Positions 36,630 through 46,829 of a DNA stretch of 64,000 nt are shown here, in pieces (the stretch's first letter is position 1; the number at the start of each line of letters is the position of its first letter). Under the pieces are notes generated by a model, which saw only the letters and a program-made list of their open reading frames with translations, ran no database searches and was not told where the DNA came from. Made by a program: the position numbers and the translations under genes. Location of the stretch: NCBI RefSeq assembly GCF_003952525.1, contig NZ_CP034451.1, forward strand, positions 2,232,001-2,296,000, given 5' to 3'. The stretch comes from Mesorhizobium sp. M3A.F.Ca.ET.080.04.2.1. Lineage in GTDB: Bacteria; Pseudomonadota; Alphaproteobacteria; Rhizobiales; Rhizobiaceae.

Positions 36630-37097
36630 CTAGGCGGCTGCGCTTTCATTGCGCTGGGACGTCGCCTTCCTGCCGGTCTCGACGTCGATCGCAATTCGAC
36701 GCGGCTTCATCTCCTCCGGAATTTCTTTCCTGAGATCGATGGTCAGCAAACCGTTTTCTAATGTGGCCCCGACTATGGTCACGTGATCGGCCAGCTCGAA
36801 ATGGCGCGCGAACGACCTCAGAGCTAAGCCATGATGGAGGTAATGGACCTCTCTGGTCTCTGTCTTGGCGCCCTCGATCACGAGCACATTCGGCTGATGC
36901 GTAATCGTAAGCTCGTCTTCGCTAAAACCGGCGACCGCTAGGACAATGCGGTAGGCGTCTTCCCCGAGTTTCGCGATGTCGTACGGCGGCCAGTTGTCGG
37001 CATTCTGCGAAGGACTGGCGTTTTCGAGCATACTGAAGATCCGGTCAAATCCAATGCTCGATCGATAGAAAGGAGAAAAGTCCAGGTTGGTTCTCAT
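36630..37097 (-). CDS. Small heat-shock protein Hsp20 (IbpA-type, class A), ROSE-controlled
   Basis: A 155-residue protein from ATG 37097 (MRTNLDFSPFYRSSIGFDRI), chosen because AGGAGGA lies directly upstream. The longer open frame upstream is not coding. The alpha-crystallin domain spans about 35-130: YDIAKLGEDAYRIVLAVAGF, the LVIEGAK stretch, and GATLENGLLTIDLRKEIPEE with the conserved GLL/I motif. The RSSIGFDR(I/L)F start and the MKPRRIAI tail are typical of rhizobial IbpA-like class A proteins. They hold unfolding proteins for refolding. The leader upstream folds as a ROSE RNA thermometer, so translation should open at heat shock. Confidence 0.93.
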   Translation of the reverse strand: MRTNLDFSPFYRSSIGFDRIFSMLENASPSQNADNWPPYDIAKLGEDAYRIVLAVAGFSEDELTITHQPNVLVIEGAKTETREVHYLHHGLALRSFARHFELADHVTIVGATLENGLLTIDLRKEIPEEMKPRRIAIDVETGRKATSQRNESAAA

Positions 37098-37160
37098 AGC
37101 TACATCCTCCTTGGAGCAACATAGATACGAGGGAACGCCAAGAAGCTGCGGCGCTCCCTG
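37098..37160 (-). promoter_or_regulatory. ROSE-type RNA thermometer in the hsp20 leader
   Basis: In the transcript GGGAGCGCC (37158-37150) pairs with GGCGUUCCC (37139-37131), forming a 9-bp stem. It is followed directly by GUUGCUCCAAGGAGGAUGUA, in which UUGCUCC sequesters the AGGAGGA ribosome binding site just before the start codon at 37097. The UUGCUCC...GGAGGAU pairing is the diagnostic final hairpin of ROSE elements of rhizobial small heat-shock genes. Heating would melt it and free the ribosome binding site. Confidence 0.85.
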
Positions 37161-37313
37161 ACAAATCGGTCCCATGCCAAGGCAACCGACAATGATGAGT
37201 TGGGCATCGATTTCCGCGGCGTCAAGAGGGCCGCTGAAATGCGAACGGGCCGCTAGCAAGGCCTCCATCCAATACCCATGTCCTTCTCTGGTATTTCGAC
37301 GGGAGGAAAAGGG

Positions 37314-37570
37314 ATGACCGTGACACGCCAAGATGTTCTTTCGGTCCTCGGACCCGTGGACGACGTAACAATTGCGGAGATCATCGCATTCGGCGCCTCG
37401 CTCGATGAATTGAGAGAGGCGGGGCATGGGCCTTTGGTGATGAGGCATTGATGAGCCTGGGGCGACCGTTGCCTGGAACACGGGTGGCAGCGCTAATCGA
37501 CCTGATCGAACCTGACGACGAAGGCGACCTGACGGATCCGATCCAAGAAGATCGGGGCGACGGCCATTGA
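37314..37570 (+). pseudogene. Small rhizobial hypothetical protein, frameshifted
   Basis: From ATG 37314 (GGGAGGAAAAGG upstream) the frame reads MTVTRQDVLSVLGPVDDVTI and AEIIAFGASLDELREAG, then ends in MRH*. Shifting by one base near 37415 restores WAFGDEALMSLGRPLPGTRV and AALIDLIEPDDEGDLTDP up to 37570. I recognise the combined pattern (EIIATGA..EEL..A..W...DEAL...GRPLPSGRVAELIDLL) as a common rhizobial protein of unknown function. The strong ribosome binding site and single defect suggest recent inactivation, a sequencing error or, less likely, programmed shifting. Confidence 0.65.
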
Positions 37571-37616
37571 CTACGATGCCGTCTATGGTGATCCAAAGCC
37601 AGGTCTCCACGATCTT

Positions 37617-37960
37617 TCAAGGGTGGCGTACCGTTAGACTTTTTACGTTTTTGAGATCCAAGTTTGTAAGCCCGCGCCTGGCAGTGGGTTTCGTTTGCTC
37701 ATCGGGGGCCGCCACTGGGACATCCTCGGTCACACCGACCCTGCGGGCCCAAGTCGTAAAGATCTTGTGTGCCGCCTCGACCGACTTTCGCCCATCGTAC
37801 GCGGAACAGTATGTTTCACATGCCGCCGCGTGAAGGAGACCTCGCCTGTCGACCGGCCATTCCTCCAAGAATTCTATCGCATCCATCACACAACGATTCT
37901 TCGGAGAACGAAACCATCGTCCCTGACGAAAATCGCTTGTTCGAAAGTTCCGCTTTCCAT
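37617..37960 (-). pseudogene. DUF982 family gene, frameshifted
   Basis: From ATG 37960, preceded by GGGAGG, the frame reads MESGTFEQAIFVRDDGFVLR RIVV and hits TGA. The adjacent frame carries the rest of the family sequence: MDAIEFLEEWPVDRRGLLHA, ETYCSAYDGRKSVEAAHKIF and TTWARRVGVTEDVP, to the stop at 37617. A single shift near 37885 explains both halves. Like the other DUF982 loci its role is unknown. The strong ribosome binding site indicates that it was functional until recently. Confidence 0.75.
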
Positions 37961-39287
37961 GGGTGACCTCCCTTCTAACAGTGGAGCAGGAATGATGCCG
38001 AGCGGCTAAAGCCAATAGGCAAGGGGCCCGTCGAACGCCACAGCGGGCCAGCACAGGAACGGACTCTATTGCCTACAGCTGCCTCCCTACGTCCTTCCGC
38101 TCCAACCAGTGAAAAGTGCACTCGCCACCGAGAGATATTGGAAGCACCCATTTCCAAATGAAGGAAGATGCCAACCGAGCGGCCAGCGCTCTTGGTGCGG
38201 CATTATTGGGTTTCCTTCGATCATGCTGGGGCAGGAGAAATCCGGATTGCTCGCGGTCTGGATTTTGCATTCGGGTGAACGGCGCTTCCGAAGGACGATC
38301 ACGCTTTCCTCGCCAATAGCTTGGTCAAGTCAAGCAATGGGGTATAACCAGCGCATGAGTCAGTACAACTAGGATATCAGCAAGAAGACCGCCTGTGTGG
38401 TATACAGCCCGCCAACTGTGGGATTTCGTATCTCGCGATCATTCTGTCGGCTGACGACACGGTGACCGCAAGAGCTTTCAATACGGCGGAAGAAGCCGCC
38501 GCATTCAACCGCCAAATGGCACGATCACAGTTTCCAGAAGCTGGGCGTCTCCAACATTGCGCCTCCGTCCCTCGACGCGCCGCGCCAGGGGCATCACAGC
38601 CCGGCGTGGACCTCAGCGTCTGCTCATGTTGGAACGGCATCGTCGCCTGTCGTGCTCCTGAGAAGATGTCGCTAGGGCGAATTGAGCCGCGGCGATGGCA
38701 AAGCACACTTCGACAATCCTTATCATCCTGCGGATCGTCCCCAGCCGTCGATCGACGCCGCCAGAGCCGGGGACTGTCTGTTTTAAGTCTGTTCGTTCCC
38801 CGCTGCGCTGACGCTCGGAGAGACCTATATGATCATGCCCAAATTGCGTGACCGCAGAGTGGGCGTGTCAGACGGAAGGAACTGTCGAACAGGTTCGATG
38901 GAGAACGCCCACTTGGCAATGGAGATTGCCGTTGTCGTCCTTTAAAGAGCTGATGAGCTACCTTTTCAACGCCGAATGGTTGCCGCTTTCGCTCATGGCT
39001 TTTCATGCCCCTCATGGCATCAATAGTCTTGCTCATAATCAGCCTCGCCGCCTGGATCGTCGGCGACGCCTGGTCGAACAGGTCACACTAAGCCGGCTAA
39101 CTCGGCGGCCCCTAAGAGCCATCGCATCGGACAGGCCATTCTTTGCGAAACACGTGACGATTGTGCAGAACCATCTCTCTCGCGGAGAATTGTTGGTGCA
39201 TCTCCGCACCGGCACGGGTGGCGCTAGCCGCCATGGCCAGACGGACGTGAATTGGCAGTCATGACCCGGCACCCGGGCGCGCGCCGG
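37961..39287. other. 1.3-kb region without a recognisable gene
   Basis: Only short overlapping frames occur here, none with a family pattern. A possible 28-residue membrane peptide (39005-39091, MPLMASIVLLIISLAAWIVG...) has no convincing ribosome binding site. The region probably consists of decayed accessory DNA and the upstream region of the DUF982 pseudogene. Confidence 0.5.
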
Positions 39288-39557
39288 CTATTGAATGGTG
39301 AAGATGCCGTCGGCCGCCTTCCATTCGGAAGGCCTTATCAAGCGATGATGGGCGACGCGCACGGAATGGAGGGCGCCTTGGAGTTCGCGCTCCCAATGAT
39401 CCAGAAACCTTTTCAGGGTCGGGAATTCCGGTGCGAGATCGTATTCCTGCCAAACGTAGAGCTGCAACAGGCTTGGATGATCGGGGATATGGTAGTGGAT
39501 CTCCGCGGTTGTGAGACCGTAGCCCTCCATCTGCAGCCGGAACTCCCTGCTGACCAT
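39288..39557 (-). CDS. usg: usg family protein
   Basis: An 89-residue protein starting MVSREFRLQMEGYGLTTAEI, with HYHIPDHPSLLQLYVWQEYD and FLDHWERELQGALHSVRVAH. This is the Usg family of Alphaproteobacteria, named after a gene upstream of trp genes in Caulobacter; function unknown. GAGAAGGAGAGA before the ATG is a strong ribosome binding site. It lies 26 bases downstream of the small gene at 39584-39916 on the same strand, so the two form a pair, divergent from CIRCE-groESL. Sequence and length look intact. Confidence 0.87.
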   Translation of the reverse strand: MVSREFRLQMEGYGLTTAEIHYHIPDHPSLLQLYVWQEYDLAPEFPTLKRFLDHWERELQGALHSVRVAHHRLIRPSEWKAADGIFTIQ

Positions 39558-39583
39558 GCTTCTCTCCTTCTCAAGTGCGTCGT

Positions 39584-39916
39584 TCAGGCGTCGAGGCGTT
39601 GCGGGCGTCCTTGGGCCCGCCGTTCACAGCCAACCTCGCCACGACTATTGTCCAGGCGGCGAAGTGCATCCATGACGGCGTCAAACGTCACAGGCCTCGC
39701 GGCACCCGGTGGCTTTCGCAGCGCAGGCATGGATTCGACGGCACAGGCATCCGACGCCCATGAGGCAAGAATCGCGCGCTTTTCCTGAATGTCGAGCGTT
39801 CGGTCGCCCACCACCTCGTCGGGATGATTGAAGTGCCTCGCCGGGAACAGCAGGCGGTCAAGCGAAGGATCAGAGGTTTCAGGGGCGATCGAGGATATGT
39901 TTTTCGACGGTTCCAT
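39584..39916 (-). CDS. Small conserved rhizobial protein of unknown function
   Basis: From ATG 39916 (GGAGA at good spacing) the protein has about 110 residues: a polar start MEPSKNISSIAPETSDPSLD, then RLLFPARHFNHPDEVVGDRT, LDIQEKRAILASWASDACAV and PVTFDAVMDALRRLDN. The pattern ..F.HP.EVV.D..L...EKRAILASWASDACAVE..P.LR is one I recall from many Rhizobiales hypothetical proteins, often near stress genes. The in-frame extension up to 40447 is antisense to groES and is rejected. It shares the 340-base divergent region with CIRCE-groES. Confidence 0.75.
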   Translation of the reverse strand: MEPSKNISSIAPETSDPSLDRLLFPARHFNHPDEVVGDRTLDIQEKRAILASWASDACAVESMPALRKPPGAARPVTFDAVMDALRRLDNSRGEVGCERRAQGRPQRLDA

Positions 39917-40073
39917 CGATGGTCTCCGCTTCGTAACAATCTCCTTGGCATCGTTGGTTGTTGCAGTGACCCCTTTCGGGACTCCAGCCGCAAAAAATTT
40001 CGTGGAGTTCGGATCGAATTTCAAGACCAGAAAATCTCGCGCCTGGCGGAAATAGCTGTATGAATTCACGTCT

Positions 40074-40100
40074 CTAGCACTCTTGAATGCAGAGTGCCAA
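40074..40100. promoter_or_regulatory. CIRCE element (HrcA operator) upstream of groESL
   Basis: CTAGCACTC, nine bases, GAGTGCCAA: this fits the CIRCE consensus TTAGCACTC-N9-GAGTGCTAA with two mismatches at the outer positions and the exact nine-base spacer. It lies about 155 bases before the groES start, so groESL should be repressed by HrcA and induced by heat. HrcA itself is not in the window. Confidence 0.92.
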
Positions 40101-40255
40101 AAATTTTCCAGCGACCCCTTGAAACCCGAAAATACCAAAACTAGCTCGATACGCGCGCGATGCCTGAAAAAGGTCGTGGCGCCCCGCACCGGCCCGATAT
40201 TGCCGGTCCGGTGTGGAGGAACCTCAAAAATCTGTTTGTCCCGAAGGAGAACGAT

Positions 40256-40570
40256 ATGACGTTCCGTCCATTGCATGACCGTATCCTGGTCCGCCGCATC
40301 GAGGCCGAGGAGAAAAGCGCCGGCGGCATCATCATCCCCGACACTGCCAAGGAGAAGCCGCAGGAAGGCGAAGTCATCGCCGTCGGCCCGGGCGCTCGTG
40401 ACGAAAGCGGCAAGCTTGTCGCCCTCGACGTAAAGGTCGGCGACCATATTCTGTTCGGCAAGTGGTCCGGCACGGAGATCAAGCTCAATGGCGAAGACCT
40501 GCTCATCATGAAGGAAAGCGATGTGATGGGCGTGATCGAGCAGACCGCAACGGTCAAGAAAGCCGCCTGA
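40256..40570 (+). CDS. groES: Co-chaperonin GroES (Hsp10)
   Basis: A 104-residue protein from ATG 40256 ([20 protein letters not shown]), with GAAGGAG upstream. The mobile loop [20 protein letters not shown] and the roof region [11 protein letters not shown] are present. It caps the GroEL barrel during folding. It is followed by groEL after 61 bases and preceded by a CIRCE operator. Rhizobia usually have several groESL copies; position in a stress gene cluster suggests that this is an accessory, heat-inducible copy. Confidence 0.96.
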   Translation: MTFRPLHDRILVRRIEAEEKSAGGIIIPDTAKEKPQEGEVIAVGPGARDESGKLVALDVKVGDHILFGKWSGTEIKLNGEDLLIMKESDVMGVIEQTATVKKAA

Positions 40571-40604
40571 CCGGGCTTCGATCGAACCGCAACTCAGTCA
40601 ATGA

Positions 40605-42260
<1,656 letters not shown>

Positions 42261-42271
42261 CGAGAGATGGC

Positions 42272-42300
42272 AGTGTCCGCGCCCACGGGGCGCGGACACT
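42272..42300 (+). terminator. Strong hairpin after groEL
   Basis: AGTGTCCGCGCCC at 42272-42284 is perfectly complementary to GGGCGCGGACACT at 42288-42300, a 13-bp stem with a three-base loop, beginning 12 bases after the groEL stop. There is no T-tract, so it may be a processing or attenuating hairpin rather than a classical terminator. Confidence 0.7.
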
Positions 42301-42308
42301 CGTGACAG

Positions 42309-42551
42309 ATGGGTACAGCCATGAACATGATGAACTTAAACGTAGTCCCCCCGCCCTCACGAGGGGTCACCGATCTGAACTATGAAGCGGACCTGAAGGT
42401 TGCGCTCGACCCGGTGCTGGACGACTTGCTTGATAGAACCGAGGCTGCGGGTTGGGACCGACGCAGAGCAGCATATACGATTATGTTTCTTGCCGCTCGC
42501 AAACTCACAGACACCAAACCGAGCCCAGAAATCGCACCTTCAGCGAGCTGA
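42309..42551 (+). CDS. Small hypothetical protein downstream of groEL
   Basis: An 80-residue frame; ATG at 42309, 42321 or 42327 are possible. The central and C-terminal parts LNYEADLKVALDPVLDDLLD and AAGWDRRRAAYTIMFLAARK look like a real alpha-helical protein, with IMFLAARKL at the end of the fold. I do not recognise a named family. It starts just after the groEL hairpin and precedes the protease gene by about 150 bases, so it may be expressed with the chaperonins. No clear ribosome binding site decides the start. Confidence 0.55.
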   Translation: MGTAMNMMNLNVVPPPSRGVTDLNYEADLKVALDPVLDDLLDRTEAAGWDRRRAAYTIMFLAARKLTDTKPSPEIAPSAS

Positions 42552-42707
42552 TGCCGCCGCGCCCGGGATGGCCGGCGGTTCTGACAATCGAACTGGTGCA
42601 CGCCGGCACGAATTGACGGATTGGACAATGGGGTCCGATCCATCAAGGCAGACCCGATAGCCAGCTGGCCGCGCCGAGAGGAGCAATCTACGTTTCGGGG
42701 CCGAAAA

Positions 42708-44037
42708 ATGACTGTGCGATCGTCAAGTTACATCGGCGTGCTCGCCGCACTCTATTTCGCGCTAACTCCAATGCCGGCGTACCCGGCAGTAGCCGCGCCC
42801 GTCGTCAGCACCACCACCCAGCGACCGCTGCCGGACATCCTTGACCAGGTGGCGCCTGCGGTTGTCAATATTGCCGTCACCTCGAATTCGCCTGGGCAGA
42901 CCAACCCGCTCTACAACGATCCCTTCTTCCGGCGTTATTTCAACATGCCTGAGGCGCAGCCCAGGCTGAGCGCCGGTTCCGGCGTTATCGTCGATGCCGA
43001 CAAGGGTCTTATCCTGACCAATCATCACGTCGTCGCCGATGCCAGTGATATCTCGGTGACGCTCAAGGATCGTCGTCGTTTCAAAGCGGAGCTTGTCGGA
43101 AGCGATCAGGCGACCGACATCGCCGTGCTGAGGATCAAGGCGACCAGGCTCACGGCTCTTCCTTTCGGCAACTCCGATACACTTCGGGTGGGCGACTCTG
43201 TTGTAGCGATCGGCAATCCCTTCGGTCTTGGCCAGACAGTGACGTCAGGGATTGTCAGCGCGCTCGGCCGCAGTGGCATCAACATCGAGGGCTATGAGGA
43301 TTTCATCCAGACCGATGCCTCGATCAAATTCGGGTGGGGCGCTCGTAACCACGGATGGCAAGCTGGTCGGCATCAATACCGCGATCATAGCGCCGGCCGG
43401 CGGTAATGTCGGCATCGGCTTCGCTGTCCCCATCGCCATGGTGTCATCGGTGATGAAACAGCTGATCGACCATGGCGAAGTGCGCCGAGGCCGCATCGGC
43501 GTTGCTGTACAGGACCTCACGCCAGACCTCGCGGAGGCACTCAAACTCACCGACAGTTCGGGCGCCGTCGTGGGCAGCGTCGAAGGCGGTTCTCCGGCCG
43601 CCCATGCCGTGTTGCAGGCCGGCGATGTGATCGTCAGCATCGATAACTATCCGATCTCCGGCTCAGCCGATCTGAGGAACCGCATCGGTCTGACACCGGT
43701 CGGATCGGAGGTGGCCGTCGAATATCTGCGCGATGGCGCCCGCAAGAGCGTGACCATTCGTATCGCGCCGGAGAACGCGGCAGCCGCCGCACCATCGCAG
43801 CCGGACCCTCTGGAAGGCGCCCAGGACGCGGCGGGCAATGTGTTTGTCTCGCAAGTCGACGAAGGAAGCGCCGCGGCCCGAGCGGGCTTGCGCGCCGGCG
43901 ACGTCATCGTCGCGATCAATCGGAAACCGGTTGCCTCAGTGGCCGAACTGAGAGCTGCGTTGCGCGAGGCAAGCGGGACGATTGCAATGGATCTGTTTCG
44001 CGGTGGAGCAAAGCTGTTTCTGGTGGTGCCTTCCTGA
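42708..44037 (+). pseudogene. DegP/HtrA-type periplasmic serine protease, broken by a small deletion
   Basis: From ATG 42708 a signal-peptide-like start (MTVRSSSYIGVLAALYFALT...AYPAVAAP) leads to the protease domain: catalytic His in LTNHHVVADASDI and Asp in SDQATDIAVLRIK. After EDFIQTDASIK the frame is lost. In the next frame NSGGALVTTDGKLVGINTAI with the catalytic Ser continues, followed by two PDZ domains (EGGSPAAHAVLQAGDVIVSI and EGSAAARAGLRAGDVIVAIN) to 44037. Comparison with the family motif SINPGNSGG shows that eight bases between two AA repeats are missing at about 43328. Without the correct joining no active enzyme is made. A second open frame from 43252 could give a PDZ-only product. 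Confidence 0.9.
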
Positions 44038-44834
44038 GGGCAGCGCGCCCGAGGGGGGCTGATCGCGTCCAAACGGCTTACGCCCATTATAGAGCAGCAG
44101 CAATTAACGGCAGCAGGTACTACGTGTCTTAGTGCCAGATCAACCGCCAGAGTCTGACCCGTGGGAGGGCAATGCAAAGTTGCCTATGCCGCGAATAGTC
44201 ATGAGAAGCTCCGCATACTCACTTAACGCGCCGCGGAGCTACTACGATGAAGGCGAGCATGCACTTCATGCCTCCCTGCGGAGCAATACAGATTGAACTG
44301 GATTTGTCCGCTAGGGCCGGGCTTTAGTCGGTCGGGAAGAACTCGACGCCTAGCGATGTTGGGTTGGCTCATGCCAAAGGCACGCGGTCGCCGCCGCCCA
44401 TCGTGCCGTTAATGGACAGATCGCAAAACTACGATCCGCTCACGCGCATGAACTGAGATTTCCGGCACTTCAATCGTCAGCCGCGCCGCGAACGATAGCT
44501 GATTGCTTGATTTAAGGTTTCTTCGCCCAACATGATTGAGCCCTTGAAAGGCTCGGCCTGCTCACCTACCTCATTTTTGCCGGATGCCACAATCGGATCC
44601 AGGCACGGGAACGACGTTCGCTGATGTCGTACCGGGTGCGGTTCATATCGCTTCGCAAGGAGGATGTGTTCCGGGTCTGCCGAACCCTCTTTCTCGCGTG
44701 TGCGCGATCAACCGTCTCGGTCTTGGCCGGTGGTCATCTCTTCCCCAACGCCTCCGATGGATTCTGGCTACGGCATGAACGTGCATGGCGCATAGCCCAG
44801 CACATATGTGACCGCGAATCGAAGGAGGATGCAC
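44038..44834. other. 0.8-kb region without a recognisable gene
   Basis: Only short frames are present. An AAGGAGGATG stretch at 44657-44666 looks like a ribosome binding site but is not followed by a supported coding sequence. The last about 100 bases must contain the promoter and leader of the hsp20 trio; I do not see the ROSE pairing that is clear at 37098-37160. Confidence 0.5.
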
Positions 44835-45272
44835 ATGCTGTTATCAGATTTCGGCCGCGTGGGGTTCGACCCGTTCTTGGAAATGCGGCGCATGCAACAG
44901 GAAATGAATCAGCGTTTGGCCGGAATGACGGCCGCAACCGCCCCAGAATTTCCGCCAATCAACCTTTGGGCGGGCGAGGAGAGTGTGGCCGTGACCGCTG
45001 AGTTGCCCGGGTTGGCGCCGGGCGATGTCGACCTCACGGTCCGCGACAACACGCTGACATTGAAAGGCGAACGCGGATCCCCGACGACCGAGGACGAGAA
45101 GTCTGTCTGGCACCGACGCGAGCTCCCGTATGGTAGCTTCTCCCGGACTGTACAATTGCCATTCCGCGTCGATCCGGAGCAGGTCGAGGCTCGTTTCGCC
45201 AACGGGTTACTCGAAGTCGAACTGCACCGGCCGGAGGCGGATCGGCCGAAGAAGATCCAGATCAAGGGATAA
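44835..45272 (+). CDS. Small heat-shock protein Hsp20 (first of three tandem genes)
   Basis: A 145-residue protein from ATG 44835 (MLLSDFGRVGFDPFLEMRRM), with AAGGAGGA seven bases upstream. The alpha-crystallin domain spans about 40-140: INLWAGEESVAVTAELPGLA, TLTLKGERGSPTTEDEKSVW and VEARFANGLLEVELHRPEAD, with the ANGLL signature. This is a class C-like Hsp20. It is co-transcribed with the next hsp20, whose ATG lies 11 bases after its stop. Such tandem Hsp20s form mixed oligomers that prevent aggregation. Confidence 0.94.
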   Translation: MLLSDFGRVGFDPFLEMRRMQQEMNQRLAGMTAATAPEFPPINLWAGEESVAVTAELPGLAPGDVDLTVRDNTLTLKGERGSPTTEDEKSVWHRRELPYGSFSRTVQLPFRVDPEQVEARFANGLLEVELHRPEADRPKKIQIKG

Positions 45273-45282
45273 GGAGGCGAAG

Positions 45283-45687
45283 ATGGCTCAAGAACTGAAA
45301 ACGACCGAGCGCCAGGTCCCTAGCAAAGTTGACGGCAGCGAACGGACCCGTTCGCGCGCGGTTTTTGTCCCTCGGGCCGATATTTATGAGACACAGGACA
45401 ATGTTGTCCTTCTCGTCGATATGCCCGGCGTCGCTTCGGATGGGGTCGACATCACGCTCGAAAAGCGGACACTGGCGATCCGCGGCTACGCGGCGGACCA
45501 GCCGCACGAGAACTATCGACAAGTCTACGCCGAATATGCCTCGGGCGATTATGAGCGTGTCTTCACTCTGTCTGAAGACATCGATCGGGACGGTATCGAG
45601 GCATCCCAAAAGAACGGCGTCCTGCGGCTGGTCATCCCGAAGGCCGCACCTGCAAAGGCGAGAAAGATCCAACTCAAGATGGCCTAG
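45283..45687 (+). CDS. Small heat-shock protein Hsp20 (second of three)
   Basis: A 134-residue protein from ATG 45283 with AAGGAGGCGA upstream. The crystallin domain shows FVPRADIYETQDNVVLLVDM, PGVASDGVDITLEKRTLAIR and IEASQKNGVLRLVIPKAAPA with KNGVL in place of NGLL. The N-terminal arm (MAQELKTTERQVPSKVDGSE) is short and polar. It differs from the first Hsp20 enough to be an old paralog rather than a recent duplicate. It is tightly packed in the operon, 11 bases after the previous stop and 26 bases before the third gene. Confidence 0.94.
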   Translation: MAQELKTTERQVPSKVDGSERTRSRAVFVPRADIYETQDNVVLLVDMPGVASDGVDITLEKRTLAIRGYAADQPHENYRQVYAEYASGDYERVFTLSEDIDRDGIEASQKNGVLRLVIPKAAPAKARKIQLKMA

Positions 45688-45713
45688 TTCGTTTGGGAAA
45701 AAGGAGGTTGGCA

Positions 45714-46217
45714 ATGCAGATCAGAGACCTGATTCCCTGGGGTAACAACAATAAGGGAAGCGAAATCGCAAAGCGGGACGAAGAAAATCCCGTCTTTTCC
45801 CTGCAGCGCGATGTAAACCGCATCTTCGAGGATTTCTGGAAGCGGTTCGATCAACCGTTTGGTGCTTTTGGTCGCTGGGATGCCGGCGGCCCGCGAACGG
45901 ATATCGCCGAGACCGAGAGCGCGCTTGAGGTTTCGGTGGAGCTTCCGGGACTCGATCAGAAGGAGGTCGATGTCTCGCTGACGGACAGCGCACTCACGAT
46001 CAAGGGAGAAAGGAAGAGCGGGCGAGAAGAGAGCAAAAAGGGCTATCACTTGGCGGAGCGATCATACGGATCGTTTTACCGCTCTATCCCGCTACCTTCA
46101 GGTGTCGACACTGACAAGGTCAACGCCGAGTTCAAAAACGGCGTTCTGACCGTGACGCTGCCGAAGACTCAAGAAGCACTGTCGCGCGTAAAAAAGATCG
46201 AGGTGAAGGGTACCTAA
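45714..46217 (+). CDS. Small heat-shock protein Hsp20 (third of three)
   Basis: A 167-residue protein from ATG 45714 with AAGGAGG upstream. It begins MQIRDLIPWGNNNKGSEIAK, followed by FSLQRDVNRIFEDFWKRFDQ, and the crystallin domain TDIAETESALEVSVELPGLD, ALTIKGERKSGREESKKGYH, VNAEFKNGVLTVTLPKTQEA. The RIF(D/E)DF..RF N-terminus is typical of the class C Hsp20 proteins common in Alphaproteobacteria. It closes the operon and is followed at once by a perfect 13-bp hairpin. Confidence 0.94.
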   Translation: MQIRDLIPWGNNNKGSEIAKRDEENPVFSLQRDVNRIFEDFWKRFDQPFGAFGRWDAGGPRTDIAETESALEVSVELPGLDQKEVDVSLTDSALTIKGERKSGREESKKGYHLAERSYGSFYRSIPLPSGVDTDKVNAEFKNGVLTVTLPKTQEALSRVKKIEVKGT

Positions 46218-46223
46218 CGTCAA

Positions 46224-46254
46224 GAGATGCGACGGAATAAATCCGTCGCATCTC
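46224..46254 (+). terminator. Perfect hairpin after the hsp20 operon
   Basis: GAGATGCGACGGA at 46224-46236 and TCCGTCGCATCTC at 46242-46254 pair over 13 bp with a five-base loop, starting 6 bases after the last hsp20 stop. No T-tract follows; termination or transcript stabilisation is likely. Confidence 0.75.
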
Positions 46255-46829
46255 GTATGCTGCAGCCGTTCCAGGCTACCTTTAGACAACCTTCGAAGCA
46301 CAAAAGGCGAACATGAAGAAGCGCTTTGTGTGTTTTCGACGTCCGTGGATCTTGCTCCGTTCCGGGGGCTCCGGCAGGCATTCTAATGGCTGGGATGGGT
46401 CCCTGTAACCGATCGGCAGATCCGGTATCCTGACCGGCGATAGCGGACTTCTATGAGGATTCGAGATCTGGCCCGATAAGAGCTTGATCGAAATCGTGCC
46501 GAGGAGAGGTCGATTTCCTTCCAGCAAGTGCCTGCCGTTTGACAATCTCCTAGCGAATGCTTGAGATACATTTGGGGCTGAAAGCTTCTCGTGACCGCAA
46601 GCCGCAGCGAACGGCTTTTGTTGCGATTTTTTGACTTACTTCGGGGGGAATAGCGTGCCCATTCAAAGCATTCATACATACCTTGTGTGCCGGAAGCTAC
46701 GCCTGGTCAAATTTGTGTTTCCGCATCAAGGGCACGCTGCAGTCGGCAACCAGGAAAAAACGGCGAATAAACCGCACTCCCGCGCGCCCGCCGCAGTTCC
46801 GATTTCCTGGAAGCAGATATCTGGGGCGA
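46255..46829. other. Intergenic stretch without a recognised gene
   Basis: About 575 bases with only short unmatched frames. The plus-strand frame that starts at 46631 is unrelated to any family until about 46830, where the methyltransferase remnant begins. Confidence 0.5.

Noticed and set aside
37098..37610. N-terminal extension of the hsp20 frame
   Set aside because: It has no similarity to Hsp20, passes through the ROSE leader, and the strong ribosome binding site defines the start at 37097.
39005..39091. Possible 28-residue membrane peptide MPLMASIVLLIISLAAWIVG...
   Set aside because: Hydrophobic and plausible, but no ribosome binding site and no support from neighbours.
39917..40447. 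Extension of the 39584-39916 gene through the CIRCE and groES
   Set aside because: Antisense to groES; the family sequence begins at the ATG at 39916 with a ribosome binding site.
44640..44834. Second ROSE element before the hsp20 trio
   Set aside because: AAGGAGGATG is present at 44657 and before the start at 44835, but the complementary UUGCUCC-type partner is not found next to it.
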